A DNA stretch of 64,000 nucleotides from Gonatopus flavifemur (taxonomy: Eukaryota; Arthropoda; Insecta; Hymenoptera; Dryinidae), in the NCBI GenBank assembly GCA_018340375.1, contig JAFFJZ010000007.1, forward strand, positions 22,728,001 through 22,792,000, in the 5' to 3' direction. This document shows, piece by piece, positions 9,890 to 22,299 of the stretch. The first letter of the stretch is position 1. Every line of letters starts with the position of its first letter. Position numbers and translations under genes: made by a program. The notes beneath the pieces are model-generated. The model searched no databases. It was not told where the DNA came from and worked only from the letters and a program-made list of their open reading frames with translations.

Positions 9890-10310
9890 AATAGTATATT
9901 GTTCCTCAAGGGGGGAAAGTGGGAAATTTCCGACGAGTGTGAAGTTTGTCTTCCCGAGCCGAAGGCGAGGGAGACAATCACATGAGTGGAAATTTCCCAC
10001 TTCTTCCCGAGGTGAACATACTATTTTTTCCCACAACTGCAAGGAAAGTGAAAATCATCTGTTTAATTGCATATAAAATATTCATATGCATATTTCAGAA
10101 CGAAAAGATAGTTTGTATTTTCCTCCCGCTGCAAGCGGGCAGAAAGTACTTTCCTCCCGTTGCGAGCGGGCAGAAAATACTTTTCTCCCGTTGCGAGCGG
10201 GCGGAAAATATTTTCCTCCCGCTGTGACATATTCGCTTGGAATTCAGCACCTTCTCCCCTAAAAATAGGTCAGAAAACATCAACTTTCCGTGCAGGTGTG
10301 GGAAAAATGG
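9890..10310 (+). repeat. Dispersed repeat family (GGGAAATTTCCGACGAG), copy 1
   Basis: The first half (AGTATATTGTTCCTCAAGG, GAAAGTGGGAAATTTCCGAC, CCCACTT...GAGGTGAACAT) matches 47872-48050 in the same orientation. Weaker similarity continues to the end (CTTCTCCCCTAAAA, CAGGTGTGGGAAAAA against 48120-48180). This copy contains an expanded 31-bp minisatellite. The class of element is unknown. Confidence 0.6.
10117..10225 (+). repeat. 31-bp minisatellite, about 3.5 units
   Basis: TTTCCTCCCG(C/T)TGC(A/G)AGCGGGC(A/G)G and the bases to the next unit repeat with an exact 31-base period (CCCG at 10126, 10157, 10188 and 10219). Each unit carries a small hairpin CCCGTTGCGAGCGGG. Because 31 is not a multiple of 3, the open frames across it are not constrained protein repeats. 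Confidence 0.85.
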
Positions 10311-12906
10311 AGTTAATCCAATAAACATAACGATGGTATAACTTATATATAAAATGTATTGAAATGTATATAAATTATATATAATTTTGGAAGTTTGGAA
10401 TTATGCTTGAAGGCTTTTACACTCCAAAGTAGAAAAAAACACTGCCTTAACAGGAAGTCTATCAGAACCTGCTCAGTTTTTACCAAGGATATCAAGTATT
10501 GATGACTACCATTTTAATCTGCTCAGAACCTCTACGAAATTCTTTACGAAGGTGCGTAAAAATGTTTCAGGGCTTTTTTATTCCTGGACATCACGTTTCG
10601 AACTTATCACCCAAATAATATAAGAGGCGAAAAATACTAAACTCTGATTTGAAATGTCCTATGAACATCCTCAGAATTGTCGAATCAAACTTGTGTTAAT
10701 AATTATATGCTACGCCCTGCGATTGAATATATTGATACATAACTTCCCAATTTTATGAAGCAAATAATCGCCGAACACTTATTGAAATCATCAATAATAT
10801 CTATGCCACTTTTTCATGATGGCTCAATGCCCATTGAATTTATTTTTAGAAATGTTCTCACAATAATTTATTGCACGATTTCGACTGTTGGTAAACTATT
10901 TTTTCCTACTTTCTCATATGAGTTGTAAATTATTCAACAAAATTTATTATATTTATTAGGATCATTAAAATTTGGAACTGACATGCAAATATATATTATA
11001 TGCATTGAAGTTGAAAGCGAGCCATACTGAAGCTTTCTCGATTCGAATCAGTTCAACGTTTCATATACAATTTCACGTGAAATGCGATAATAATTAGATC
11101 ATTGACGCTCAATTGGTTTTTTACATTGCGAATTCACGTCACTCGTGTAGTCAAATCCCGATAGAATCGAATTATCAGGATGTGACAAATAATCCGAGCA
11201 AACTCGATTCCTCCCACTGCTCCTGGGAGGTATGAATATTTATTAAGGAATGTACAAATAAGGATTTTCATTGAAAAATATTGTTCCAAGCCATTTCTAC
11301 TATATTTTTAATAACTAAAATGAATGGAACTATTCTCTCAACAAGAAATTGCGTTCGATAAATTGAAAGGGCAGTCTATCTCGACGCAAGGATATTTATA
11401 TTTATCCTATGAACTTTCATTAAGTGATAGATGAAAAAAGTGGCAATGAAAAAAAAATCTCACTGGATTCGGAAACTGGAATGATTTGAAAATCAAGCAA
11501 CGTTCCATCATCTAGGAGGTAAAATCCCTCAAAATATTTAGGCCATTTAATCGAGTTGAAGCGAATATATTTCTTTATTCCAAAATTACAAGACGTGAAA
11601 ACTTCTAAGTCATCTAATATAAATTACCCTCGCATGTATTCACACCGGAAAGATTACGTTGGTGTCATCCCAATGATCGATAATATTTTAGACCAACTTC
11701 AAATCCATCCAAGTACATTGAAGAGGATGAACTCTTCATTTTCATTCATTATTATCATTAACACCCAGTTGAAAATCTAGAATAGAAAAGAATTAGGGAA
11801 GGATAAAGGATGCTATTCTGTTCAATTTTCCCTTTATAATTCAGATTTTTGACCACACAATAGAAATATTTGAATTTCAATCTTGTGTATAAAATTCAGT
11901 TGCTGTTATGAATTGAATTGAAAATTGTCAAGTCAAAATTGTTAACGACATCGGGGCCAGATTAAGCAGTTTTGAGACCCCTTCAAAGCGAAAAACGACG
12001 GAAGGAATGTTTTTCAGAGTTTTTTTGCATCAATGCAACTTCCTCAAGTGAGTCCCCTCATGAGCGAGGCCTGGGGCTATAGCCCCCTCCCCCTCCTGCC
12101 CCTCAATTTGGGTCTGAACGATATTCATTCACAACATACGAATCCTATCTTGAATTTGCCATTGGAAGGATTGAAACGGAAACACAGATTTGAATAGAAC
12201 TTTTATGTGGGTACGTGCTGAATTCGAATTTCTTTTTGTCTCTTTTTCATCGAAGAAAAAATTCAAGATTAATTTTTTTTCACCAATTACATGTAAATAT
12301 GAATATTCAATAAGAATATTTTCCTCCTCTCCCACTTCTATGTTATAAGTTCAAATGCAGCAAAGAATATTTCTTATTACTTCATGATGCTCAAAAAGAT
12401 ATTTTGGATAAAAGAGCGTCAAATTGTTCCATGCAAATGAATTGGCTGCCCGGCTAGAGTTGATCCTTAGCATTCCCTAGCTCTTTTCAAAGACTAACCA
12501 GGGCGTGATAAGTTTGCATGGAGTTTTAACAAGCCTCCACCAAGCCCTGATAAGCCTCAGGGAATATCACGAATTCTCAAGTATACTCTTTAAATTTGAA
12601 ATAGTGAAATCTCACTAATTGCAGCGAAAAGCCGAAATCTGCAAAATAGTGCATATGCACTACAGAATGAGTGAATATCAATTGATTTCAGCACACTGTG
12701 AGAAGTAAATGTGGAATTTCCCTCTAATTTGGTGGCAGTAATAATCCACCACGTGGAGTAAATTTATTCCCCCTATATTCTGGGAGAATTCTTCTTCATT
12801 GTGAGAAAAATTCCCTTCAGAAAGAAAGAATTTTCTCCCAAATGGAGGAGAATTCTTCCAAAATATACACCGTCAGAAATATCTGGGAGTTTTTTTCAAT
12901 CACGTA
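10311..12906. other. Long AT-rich non-coding stretch
   Basis: No gene recognised. TATATA palindromes lie at 10340-10385. Pyrimidine-rich CCCCCTCCCCCTCC sequence lies near 12080. GGAGAATTCTTC-type inverted words are scattered through 12710-12880. Confidence 0.55.
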
Positions 12907-13158
12907 CACTGAGAGAAAGGTACCTAGTTGAGACAACTAAATGTTAGTTGCCGCAGCTAGATTTTTATTTACGCCAGCTAGACTCTAGTTGGAGTAAATA
13001 AAAGGCTAGCTGTCTGAAATATGAATAAAATGGTACATTGAATGGGAATAAAGAATATAGTTGTGACAAATAAAATTTAGCTAGCACAACTAAATTTTCA
13101 TTTACAGTTACTAAATTTCCTAACTGTCGAATATTTGAACAGACCCCTTCTCTCAGTG
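12907..13158. mobile_element. CACTGAGAG foldback element
   Basis: A 252-bp element beginning CACTGAGAGAAA and ending with the inverse TTCTCTCAGTG, with TA on both sides (12905-12906, 13159-13160). CTAGTTG and CAACTA words fill both arms. There is no coding capacity. Ends and a 2-bp duplication suggest a CACTA/EnSpm-type non-autonomous element. Confidence 0.75.
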
Positions 13159-14426
13159 TACTTGAATACACCTTCTACATTATGTACACAATGTACAAAA
13201 ATATAAGAGAACTATGGATTATGCTATAGTTTACATTAATTTCAATGTAAAACGTGTACGAAACTGAATTCATGCACGTACTTGAGAAAAATTTCCAGCA
13301 AAACCAATCAAATTCATGCAGAAATTTCTCACAGCGTAAGGAAGATGAAATTCCCGCGTTTGGGGGATTTTGCTGTTACTAAATTTGGGAAAATTCCCCT
13401 TTCACTTTCTACATTACAGGGAATCGTCACTGATTCAATTAATGAGAAGGATTTCCAACTGGACAATCACTGACTATCCACTGAAATCTCACTGATCCCA
13501 TTCAGTGGTCAGTCATTAACTGCAAAAATAGTGAGATTTCACTGATCCAAATTCCGGGAGCAGAATAGTCTAAGTGGGGAGTCGTAATAGTAACTCCCAT
13601 AATTCAAAAGATTTTAAAATCAAGGTTGTAATTACTTCACCCCTTGACTTAAGAAATAAATGTTGAGTTTATCCACTTCCACTTGTTGGAATCTATTGAT
13701 TTTCTCATTCTATATCCTAGCCATCTTTTTTCCACCCAATGTTAACTTTTTATGGATTTATGTAATCTAACTCCCATTTGTTCCATATTGCGAATCAAAT
13801 TAGGCATCGAAGGGAAAACCAGCGGTGAGTATGTGAGAGGTTTGAAGGGACGAGTGGCTTGGAGGCAATAAAGAAATATTAGTGATTGTTCGCAAAATAT
13901 AAGGAATACAATTAATTTCTACATTCTTTTATACTTTTGTGATTGATTATATAACAAAAAGAATCAAAATATGAATTGTTTCCATGGCAAAGACTAATGA
14001 GCTCTACTAAATCATAGTTAGAAGTAAAATGACATACGATCATAGCCATAAAGACACAAGTCGTAAACCGGAAATTATAAGGACACACTTGCCAAGTGAC
14101 GCACATTCAATTCTGGCGACAAGCTTTTTATATCATATTCATCCTAATTAATTGAATAATATTCGATTGTACAAAGTAATATGGACCTTGATTCATACTA
14201 TAATCGATGCGATTATCAACGAAGATTCTTCACATAATTTGAATTGTTGTATTAAAGTCTCTTATAACTGAATCAATTACTTTACCGTTTAAATACGTGT
14301 GCAAATATTTGACAACGCTATATTCGTGTACGCATAAATTCCTGAAACAAAAAAAAATTACATGGCAACCCACAATCTCGCTGGAAACGAGCGCCAAATT
14401 CATATAGAGGGGGTACATCGTGAATC
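13159..14426. other. Non-coding stretch upstream of the light-chain gene
   Basis: Contains CACTGA/TCAGTG words around 13440-13550 but no bounded element; otherwise nothing recognised. Confidence 0.5.
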
Positions 14427-14465
14427 TATAAAATGACAGTGCGTCAGCGGTTCCTACACAGTTCG
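14427..14465 (+). promoter_or_regulatory. Core promoter: TATA box and initiator
   Basis: TATAAAAT at 14427-14434 is followed by ACAGTTCG, an arthropod-type initiator, with the likely start at about A14460. The spacing of about 33 bases is right for a TATA-directed start. It lies about 130 bases ahead of the first ATG of the EF-hand gene. Confidence 0.65.
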
Positions 14466-14588
14466 TAAATTTTCAACTTCCATGTTAATCAAAACATTCT
14501 CTGGATAAATATTGGTGTTTATACAAAATATTGTATTTCATTTTTCTCATCCCGCCAATCGACCTCAGGTTAAGATTTTGCGTATCCG

Positions 14589-16468
14589 ATGTCTGCAATT
14601 GTGGAGGAAGATCCGTCAAAAACCCAAGACAAAAAGGCAAAACATTTCGACAGAATTACACATATATAAGACTTTTATCGCGACTCAATCCGTGCGAGTT
14701 ATCATGTCATTGTTTTATGTTTTAGAAGAAAAAAAAATCAAAATCAGACGAAGACAAAAGAAAGCAGAGCGTGAAAGAGAATAAGGAGAATGATGAGCCT
14801 GAATCTGCTGAGAAAAGCACGATCCAGAATGAAGATACCAATGCGATTGATGCGGATATTGAACAAAAGGACAAAAGTAAGGGAGAAAAGCAAACTGAAG
14901 ATCGGATCGGTACGGCTGCGGAACACCAGATAGGTGAATCAAAAAGTGAGAAACAGAAAATTAATCATGAGAAACCCCCGGAACAACCTAAAGAGAGTGT
15001 GAAAAAAGAAAAGAAAGTACAAGCCATAACCGTGATTCGAGAAGAGGATCTGCAAATGCTTTGTGAATTGAAAGAGGTGATATACATGATAGGAGAATTC
15101 ATCGGATAACAATATTCATGTTTGTGTATTCATTATAGCTGTTCCATTTGATCGACGTGAATCGTGATGGGTTCATAGATCTAGAAGATTTGAAAATTTT
15201 TTATGGATCGATCGGACATCCGGATATGCCAACAGAACAATTGAATCAGATGTTGGCTGAGATACCAGAGCCGATGGATTTTGATGCGTTCGTGGATTTG
15301 TTTGGGTAAATTGAAGACAAGTCTTCGAGTTATGAATACTTATTGTTCAATACATTGAAAATCTTTTCAATAGATGTAAAATAGAAAATTGCATGGATCC
15401 CGAAGAGGTACTCACCGATGCTTTATCCAAGTGGGATTTGAGAGGACAAGGATATATACCGGAAGAAAGGTAAAAATTCCAACCAATTTCGATTTAAGTG
15501 GAAAAAGAATGTCACTTTCGTGCATTTTTATTCATTGGTATTTATCATGAAGTGATTCATTTTAGAATAAATTACTTCCCATAACTTTTCATAAGACTTT
15601 TATGATTCACTAAACTCTGATCGGAAAGAAAAAAAACTGAAAAAGTGAATATTTTTTATTGACAATAATTTTCTTTTTGTTAAATATATCCAAATGTAAA
15701 ATCAAAAGATTTTGTCGTATTTTGAGGATTGAAAATCTTTTCTAGATCTTTGATATTTTTCAATGAAGTTTGGAGAACTAATTGGAATTTATATCTTCAC
15801 TCATTGTAATCGAAGAAATTACAAAAAGAATATCAAGTAGCAACTACGGTGTTGAAAAAATATGGAGTCAAAAGTACAGGGAATATCCCTGAAAATTACA
15901 AATCCAGAACGAGTGACGGAGATCTTTGAAAAAGATCTATCCTTTTTTTTTAAACGTATCAAATTTTTATTGAAATCTATAAGAATTATATAAAAAAAGA
16001 TCAATCCTTCTCAAAGAAAAAATTTAGAAGAAATGATTTCTACACACACGCTGATAGAAAAACTTTGAAAATATCAAAGTAAAAGAAAAAAATTATATAA
16101 ATAGCCCAAAACCAAGATAAAATAAGTTTTATGAACATCGAACGATTTTATCAAACCAGTCGTGAGATTGAATAAATTATAATTTTTTGTAAACCTATTA
16201 ATTTTTCTTGCGCAATCTTGTAATCATATCTGTGAACAGAGTAATTGATTAATAACACATTTATAGATTCAAAACAGATCTTGAAAATCGAGGAGAACAT
16301 TTATCACCCCGTGAAATTGAAAGAGCTTTAGAAGAAGCGCCTGTACACATCGAGGAAGGCACATCGGTGATAGATTATCAAGCATTCAGTAACAATATAT
16401 GTGGTATGAGAAATATGCCAAGATGTAGAAATTTTCAAAAAAATCAAGAAAAACGTATGGGCTTGTGA
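14589..16468 (+). CDS. Myosin regulatory light chain-like EF-hand protein
   Basis: Five coding exons: 14589-14636, 14726-15076, 15139-15305, 15374-15469 and 16267-16468, joined in frame to give about 287 residues. The C-terminal part follows the regulatory light chain (Mlc2) layout. An LKELFHLIDVNRDGFIDLED EF-hand has its loop at about residues 139-150 (Asp139, Asn141, Asp143, Asp147, Asp150). It is followed by MLAEIPEPMDFDAFVDLFG, a degenerate second hand (DLRGQGYIPEE), and ERALEEAP...IDYQAF. Light chains of this class bind the myosin heavy-chain neck and tune muscle contraction. The first about 130 residues are a Lys/Glu-rich extension, much longer than the extension I know from insect Mlc2. 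Exon 1 depends on a GC-AG intron (AAG|GCAAAA); all other borders are GT-AG. Exon 1 is the least certain part. It is convergent with PLPBP. Confidence 0.85.
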
Positions 16469-16588
16469 ATGTTGATGGAAATTGTTTGAGGCTTAAAATG
16501 TTTGAGAAAATCACTTTTATTATGCCATAATCGCTTTACATTTGTTAAATACTTTGTACTGCATTGTAAAATGAATTCAAATACTACT

Positions 16589-16594
16589 AATAAA
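16589..16594 (+). terminator. Poly(A) signal AATAAA
   Basis: AATAAA lies about 120 bases after the stop of the EF-hand gene, and is the probable 3'-end signal of its transcript. Confidence 0.6.
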
Positions 16595-16832
16595 GTAACT
16601 CTAAAATTATTGTCAACAATTGTGTGTAAGTACAGTAGAAATACCTTCTCAAATGATTTTTTGTTATAAGTATCCGTACATTTTGAGTAAAAGAGGAATG
16701 TTAATAAGACCGATTTATATCCCAGTTGACTTAAGTAAGCCTCAATAACTCACAATTCTGTCATTGAAAGGCGATGAAATCGACTGCCTCAAACATGGGC
16801 TTATCGATGTTCCTGCTTTCTTTGAAATGATA

Positions 16833-18491
16833 TTAAGTACCTTTTTTTGGACGTTCTCCGAAAATCGCACTACCCACTCTGACATTTGTACTACCAAGTT
16901 CAATCTGTAAAATACGTTTGATAGATTCATTTATCCGTGGAAACAATTATCTTGATGGATGAAAAATAACGTCTTTACCGCATGTTCATAATCACTCGAC
17001 ATGCCCATCGATAATTCCACATCTTTGTAATCAATTTGGAATTCTTTTATGATATCTTCTCTGCATTTTCGTAGACACAGGAAGTCAGGATTCGGCCCAT
17101 TGCTCACATCATATCCATACATACCGATTGTCATTATCCCCATGAATTTCAAATTTTTACAATCTTCCAAAACGTATTTTACCAACGGTAACAAGTCACT
17201 TAGCTCACAGCCATTTTTCTCTAAAGATATTTCATATTAAAAGAATCGTAAATTTCCATAGTGGAGGAATCATTATAATTGTATTTATACCTTCCTCTTT
17301 GCTAGTGTTAACCTGTACCATAATGTTTAACCTTAGATCTTCCGTTTTTCTGAACTTTGGCCAAGCTTTATCCAACGCAGCCGCAATTTTTTCATTATCA
17401 ACGGTTTCTATCACGTATAAATTTGGTACTCCCAGAACCTTATTCACTTTATTCCTCTGTAAGTGACCAATGAAATGCCATCGAATCTCTTTGCATTTTT
17501 CTAAAATACTTGGATGGTGGCCTTTATCCAACAATTCATTCACGTAATTCTCTCCAAAATGTTGTTGAGCAGCATCGTACGCTTCAATAATCAATTCTGG
17601 AGGTTTTAGTTTGCTCACAGCAACTAAACGAGGCTGACAGTATTGATATTCCTAAAAGAATATCTTCTAAGAACGAATACGACTTTTATGTTAATCTGAA
17701 TGAAGATGAATGAAACATGTGCTTAGAGAGAACACAAAATCTGTTGAAAATGTTCTTATGAGACACGATGGCATGATAAACCATATCTAGCTTTTCATAC
17801 ACTAGAATAGATACTAATGTTATAAAATAAAAGGTTGTTTGATCTATGATATACATGTGGAGGGGATTAAGAATGATTAATGTGCGAAATATAGCATATT
17901 TCATGACAAACTGTATATGATGGAATTACAATTCATAAAATATCATATTTATGCAACAAATATCATGTAATTTATTACATGCTTCAGTGTGAAATTACAA
18001 GCATTTTACATGCAATATTTCCGTAACGAAGACTAACATATCAGATACATCGTTGTCAATGTTCAACTGGAATAGGATTTGTTCTTACGGATGTAACTCA
18101 CCGGATAATTTTATGTGAAATATTTTATACATAAATGGTATGAAAACTTTAAACAATCCTCCCATGAAGAATAATTTTATAGAATTTATATACAATTTTT
18201 ATATAGAATTTGTACGAAATCTATAAAAATAATCTATAAATACACAATTCAATAGAATTATTTTTGTCCTATTATATACAATTTTGACAACATTTCATAA
18301 GAATACACGAGCAAATATATTGTTTTGGGTCACCATACATAGAGATTTATCTTCAAAAATAAATCTTTGATAACAAGGATTTATGAATGGAATGTGAATA
18401 ATAAAATTTTCTACTTTACCGGTATTCTCTTTGTTGAGGCTAGAATTATTTTATCCCGTATCACTCTGAGATTCACAGCGATTTCACCCAT
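16833..18491 (-). CDS. PLPBP: Pyridoxal phosphate homeostasis protein (YggS/PROSC family)
   Basis: Four minus-strand coding exons: 18420-18491, 17291-17651, 16979-17220 and 16833-16904. They total 747 bases, or 248 residues plus stop, the normal size for this family. All introns are GT-AG and the phases agree. The protein buffers the cofactor pyridoxal 5'-phosphate in the cell and keeps it safe and available for vitamin B6 enzymes. Family landmarks run in order: QPRLVAVSKLKPPELI with Lys38 as the expected PLP-binding lysine, FGENYVNEL, WHFIGHLQRNK, MVQVNTS, GIMTIGMYG, LSMGMSSDYEHA and GSTNVRVGSAIFGER. The last two contribute the phosphate-binding end of the TIM barrel. The start ATG at 18491-18489 begins MGEIAVNLRVIRDKI and splices directly into EYQYCQPRLV. 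The long 768-base first intron separates exon 1 from the rest. The gene looks complete and functional. Confidence 0.95.
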
Positions 18492-20040
18492 TTCTGAATA
18501 AATTCCTGTGTTAGGTTTTCTCTTCTAGTGATTCAATACCCTTGTTACATATCCCTTCATGTTTCGTCAAGCTTTCATAAAAATATCTTCACTCATTTAC
18601 ATCTATGGACCTAATGTTTTTATCTACAAGGACATAGGAAATCTACAACCATTGTGGAGAAGTACATCATAATTTAAGGTCTTGCCAGATAAGCATTGCG
18701 TTGTCGTAAAAGTAAAGCGTAACGTGCCACACAGAACGATGATAATTGGTGGAATCCCAATTTCAAACGAAAATAACTAGGAGTCCACCAATCGCGATGC
18801 TTTAGCATTGCGCGGTACGTAGTCAATGAGGTTTCACTTCCACATTCGAGTGCTCGTGCCGTCCTTAAGGTCTATCCACACAAGATTTTCAATGAAACAT
18901 GAATTTGAACGTGAACGGACATGCTTCATCACTGATATTCCAAAATTTGTTCGAATAGATTTCAAGATGAATATTCCAAATACTCTTCATACAAAAAAAT
19001 CTGAGGGAATTATTTCTCTAAATTCTTCTTATTTATTTTATTTCGGATGATACATTTTTGAAATATGGTGATGTTTTCACTCTTAATTTTTTTTCTCCTC
19101 ATTCAGTCTTAGTTGTGTTTAGAATATTGCGCTGTATAACAAGTGAGAGATTAGCGATGTGTGAAAACATCGATGTTTTGATACAAAGGAATATCTGGTT
19201 TTTATATATATTTTATGAAATTAGATAAAAATTCGATATCGATATTTTCAAACCTTCCCAATCTTTACAATAAGTTATACAAAGAAAAGCAGAGATGTGA
19301 AAGCATTCCCTCATGAAAAAACCCGATATCGGAATTTCATCGTTAAGTCCGATAAGAATACGATATCTACGATAATTATCCAATGTAAATCTGATATAAA
19401 TATCTATCGGGAAATCATCGGGTTGATGGTTCGGTTTTGTATCGGATAATTATCGTAGACATCGTATTTTTATCGAACTTGTCTGATAATGAGACAACAC
19501 GATAGATTTCGGATAGTATTAATACAACTGATGATTGAACGATAAAATCCCTATCGCCAAGGAATTTTGCTGAATATTCCTCGTTTCTGCACATTTTCTA
19601 TGTGTTTCCGTGGTTTTCTTCTGGAAAAAATTTCTCTGAATACGATATATTTCATATTTCATATTTTATAATAGATTTCCGGAAGCATTTTACATTTTCC
19701 ATACAAAATGCAAAATGCATTCCGAAATATATATGATAAAATACAAAATACGAAATATGTCATCTTCAAAGAAATTTTTTTAAAGAGAAAACTACAAAAG
19801 CAAATAGCAAATATGCAGAAATGGGGAAAAACAGCAAAATTTGTTGGCAGTACCAAATTTTCGCTAAAAAGCATTTCAAATGCTTTCATATCTCTGAAGA
19901 AAATATGAGCGAAATTTAGATCGTTTCTTTTCTACCTTGAAGCGATAATGTTTTCGCAACATCAATGAAATCTTTGATGATTCATAAAAACATGAATTAA
20001 AAATAGAGTTTTTGAATATTTCAATTAATGTTTTGCGACT
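18492..20040. other. Non-coding stretch
   Basis: No gene recognised. An inverted pair around 19330-19460 (TCCGATAAGAATACGATATCTACGA against TCGTAGACATCGTATTTTTATCG) suggests a foldback element. A second mirrored AT-rich stretch (CATTTTACATTTTCCATACA / AAAATGCAAAATGCATTCC) lies at 19680-19730. Confidence 0.5.
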
Positions 20041-20258
20041 TCAAGAAGATAAAACAGTGATTCTTTTTAGCGTAAGGCGAAGTTTTCTCAAAGCTACGCC
20101 AGGTTGCCCACATTCAGGAGCATCGCTAGGGTCATCGTGTTTGAATATTCTAAAAGTTTCATTTCGATGTCGCTCCAAGAATTCATCTAGCGTACCAAAA
20201 ACAACTCCATTGTGAGCTCCTGATGCATAGAAAAACCAATATCCAGTATCCAAATAAT
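20041..20258 (-). CDS. Possible terminal exon of an unknown gene
   Basis: The minus strand is open for about 71 codons and ends in TGA. It reads YLDTGYWFFYASGAHNG..., DEFLERHRNETFRIFKHDD and PECGQPGVALRKLRLTLKR, with balanced, coding-like composition that stands out from its AT-rich surroundings. No upstream ATG exists in frame: a TGA lies just before, overlapping a possible AG acceptor at 20259-20260, with the exon then starting at 20258. I do not recognise the family and found no partner exon upstream. The acceptor has a weak pyrimidine tract. It may instead be a pseudogene fragment. Confidence 0.35.
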
Positions 20259-21399
20259 CTCATAGCATAAATATTTCTAAAACATTCATTGAAGGTTCAT
20301 AATATACTCACTCCTGCATTATATTTAAAAACATCTCCTGTAAGTTCATAGAACATTCAGAACGTATAAAAATATTTTATAGAATATATTCATGTGATAT
20401 TTCAATAATACGAGAAATAATAAAATGCGTCATGACTAATGTGAATAGATTTGTTTAATTGTTCCACAAAAATGTTTTAAAAACGTACCAGAAACGTTGG
20501 CACGTTTTTACAACGTTTGTCAAATCTTTCAGAACCTTCATGCTGTTGAATGTAACATTTTACTTGAAAACTGAACAATGATATAAGGCATTTTCGAATC
20601 ATTATTTGTATTCGAAATAGAGTAATTTCTGAGTGATGTTTGAACATGTTTTGATTTCGCGGGAGAAATTATTATCGCATCGATCACGTCACGATCCATC
20701 AGTCTTGTGCATAATAGAAAAATACATTGCCAAGTACTTAGATCGTTACTTGAAATAATCGATTTACAAATCAAATTTCATAAAATTGTTTCAGTTGAAA
20801 CAGATTTAGGAGATTTTCAACGGTATCGATACTTTTATATACGTAATATATATAATTTTTATGAAATTTTTATATAAATCTCAATCAAAATTTGATAAAC
20901 ATTATATACAAAAATATCGATACTATAAATATCGTTCATATCTAGTTAGAAGTAAGTCGATTTCAACAGCACTGATTATTAAATATATTTGTACTCAATT
21001 TTTCGTGGATGAAATCTGAAAAGCAAACAAATTTTCGATTTTGAGAATTATTCTTATTCGTGGAATTAACAATACATAATTTTATTACATATCATCCTTC
21101 TGATTTTTGTTCTTTCATATCTGTGTGTCGTTACGAGTTTTTCCTAACTGTAAAACAAAGTGCAACACACCGCACTTGTTACGAACAGCATCATCGAAGC
21201 TCCTATTGCAATCGTGGGATAAAAAGAGCTGCAGCATTTTTCCCTAGGATATCTCTGTTCTTCTTATGGTGTAGTTTGGGGAAAAGTGTTTCCTTGCCAT
21301 ACTGCTTTCTCCACATTCGACCGCATCCCTATGTCCCTAGACGCCGATGTGGCGCTGACTACCGGCTCACCGTCGGAACTTTGCCGATATATCCCCACT
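20259..21399. other. Non-coding stretch
   Basis: AT-rich with a TATATA/ATAAAATTTTTATA palindrome cluster at 20830-20945. No gene seen. Confidence 0.5.
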
Positions 21400-22299
21400 T
21401 AGCCCTGCACCAGCGGCAGCAGCCGTAAAACTGGACTGAACTGAGCAACAAGACAGAAAGGTTCGGATTCTCGATAGGATAGTGGTAGTGTTATATTTCA
21501 CGGTGGTGGTAAAACTGATGGTGGAGAATGACCGACGTCGTGTGGCATTGTGTTTTGTGTGTGCTATGCGTCGCTGTTGTTGCGATGCGATGATGCGTCT
21601 GCTAAATCTCGAATCGTTATTGTCGTGAGAAAGAAACAATCACGGGAGAGCCTCGCATTAGGCCTCTCTCATCCGGGAACAGGATCATAAACGGAAAGGT
21701 TGTCGAGGGTAGAAATAGCATCCGCATGTATAAATGTAAACTCAAATCAAAGAACAACGATGGCGTAGGCTCGTTGTTGCTCCAGGGATTCACTACTTTG
21801 TCTTGTGCTTGTGTGTGTCTGTGTGTTCTGTCAAGTTATCACACAAATGTAGGTGTACATATGTGTTTTGTTTGTGGAAAAATTAAAATTTCTTCCGAGC
21901 ACGAGGCGTTGACAGTTAAACGTCAGTGGCAGAAAGTGCATCTGTGTGTATATAAATGTGTATATATTCTTACCTGTGTATGCGTGTGGCTGTCAGTCTG
22001 CAGGTGGCAGTGGTGTTGTCATCGACGTCATTTTAATAATAATATTATCAAATTCACCGGTGTTTTAATGTAAAAAATCGAGATCGGCTTTTCATTTTCC
22101 CAAATCTCCATTTCCAGCTTGGAAAAAGTTTCGTTGGATTTGACTATATCGGGAATTCTTCGAAAATCGATTTCAACGTCTCTCTGTGATTTGTTATTGT
22201 TTATTCTCTCTTTCATCATTGTGTTAATATTGTATGTTGTGTATAGAGAGGATTGTGTTCTGTAACAAACCAAGGAAATTCAACTACAGGAGGAGTAAT
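21400..22299 (+). promoter_or_regulatory. GT-rich leader and possible promoter
   Basis: Composition changes sharply: this stretch is less AT-rich, with GTGTGTGT-type runs (21800-21840, 21940-21990), CAGCAGC words and CGTCGCTGTTGTTGCG. TCAGTCTGCAG at 21992 is a good initiator match. An AG acceptor (CAACTACAG at 22281-22289) lies 11 bases ahead of the ATG at 22300. Together these suggest a long spliced 5' untranslated leader of the gene whose signal-peptide exon follows. The exact transcription start is not determined. Confidence 0.45.

Noticed and set aside
9946..10227. Protein with internal repeats (FLPLQAGRKYF-like)
   Set aside because: Arises from the 31-bp minisatellite, whose period changes frame; not a constrained protein repeat.
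12907..13158. Classifying the CACTGAGAG elements as Tc1/mariner MITEs because of TA flanks
   Set aside because: Sister elements have TG, CA and CG duplications, so TA is a preference rather than a rule.
14512..14784. 90-codon plus-strand ORF ending in a Lys/Glu run
   Set aside because: Different frame from the EF-hand gene exons, starts at TTG, and crosses the intron at 14637-14725.
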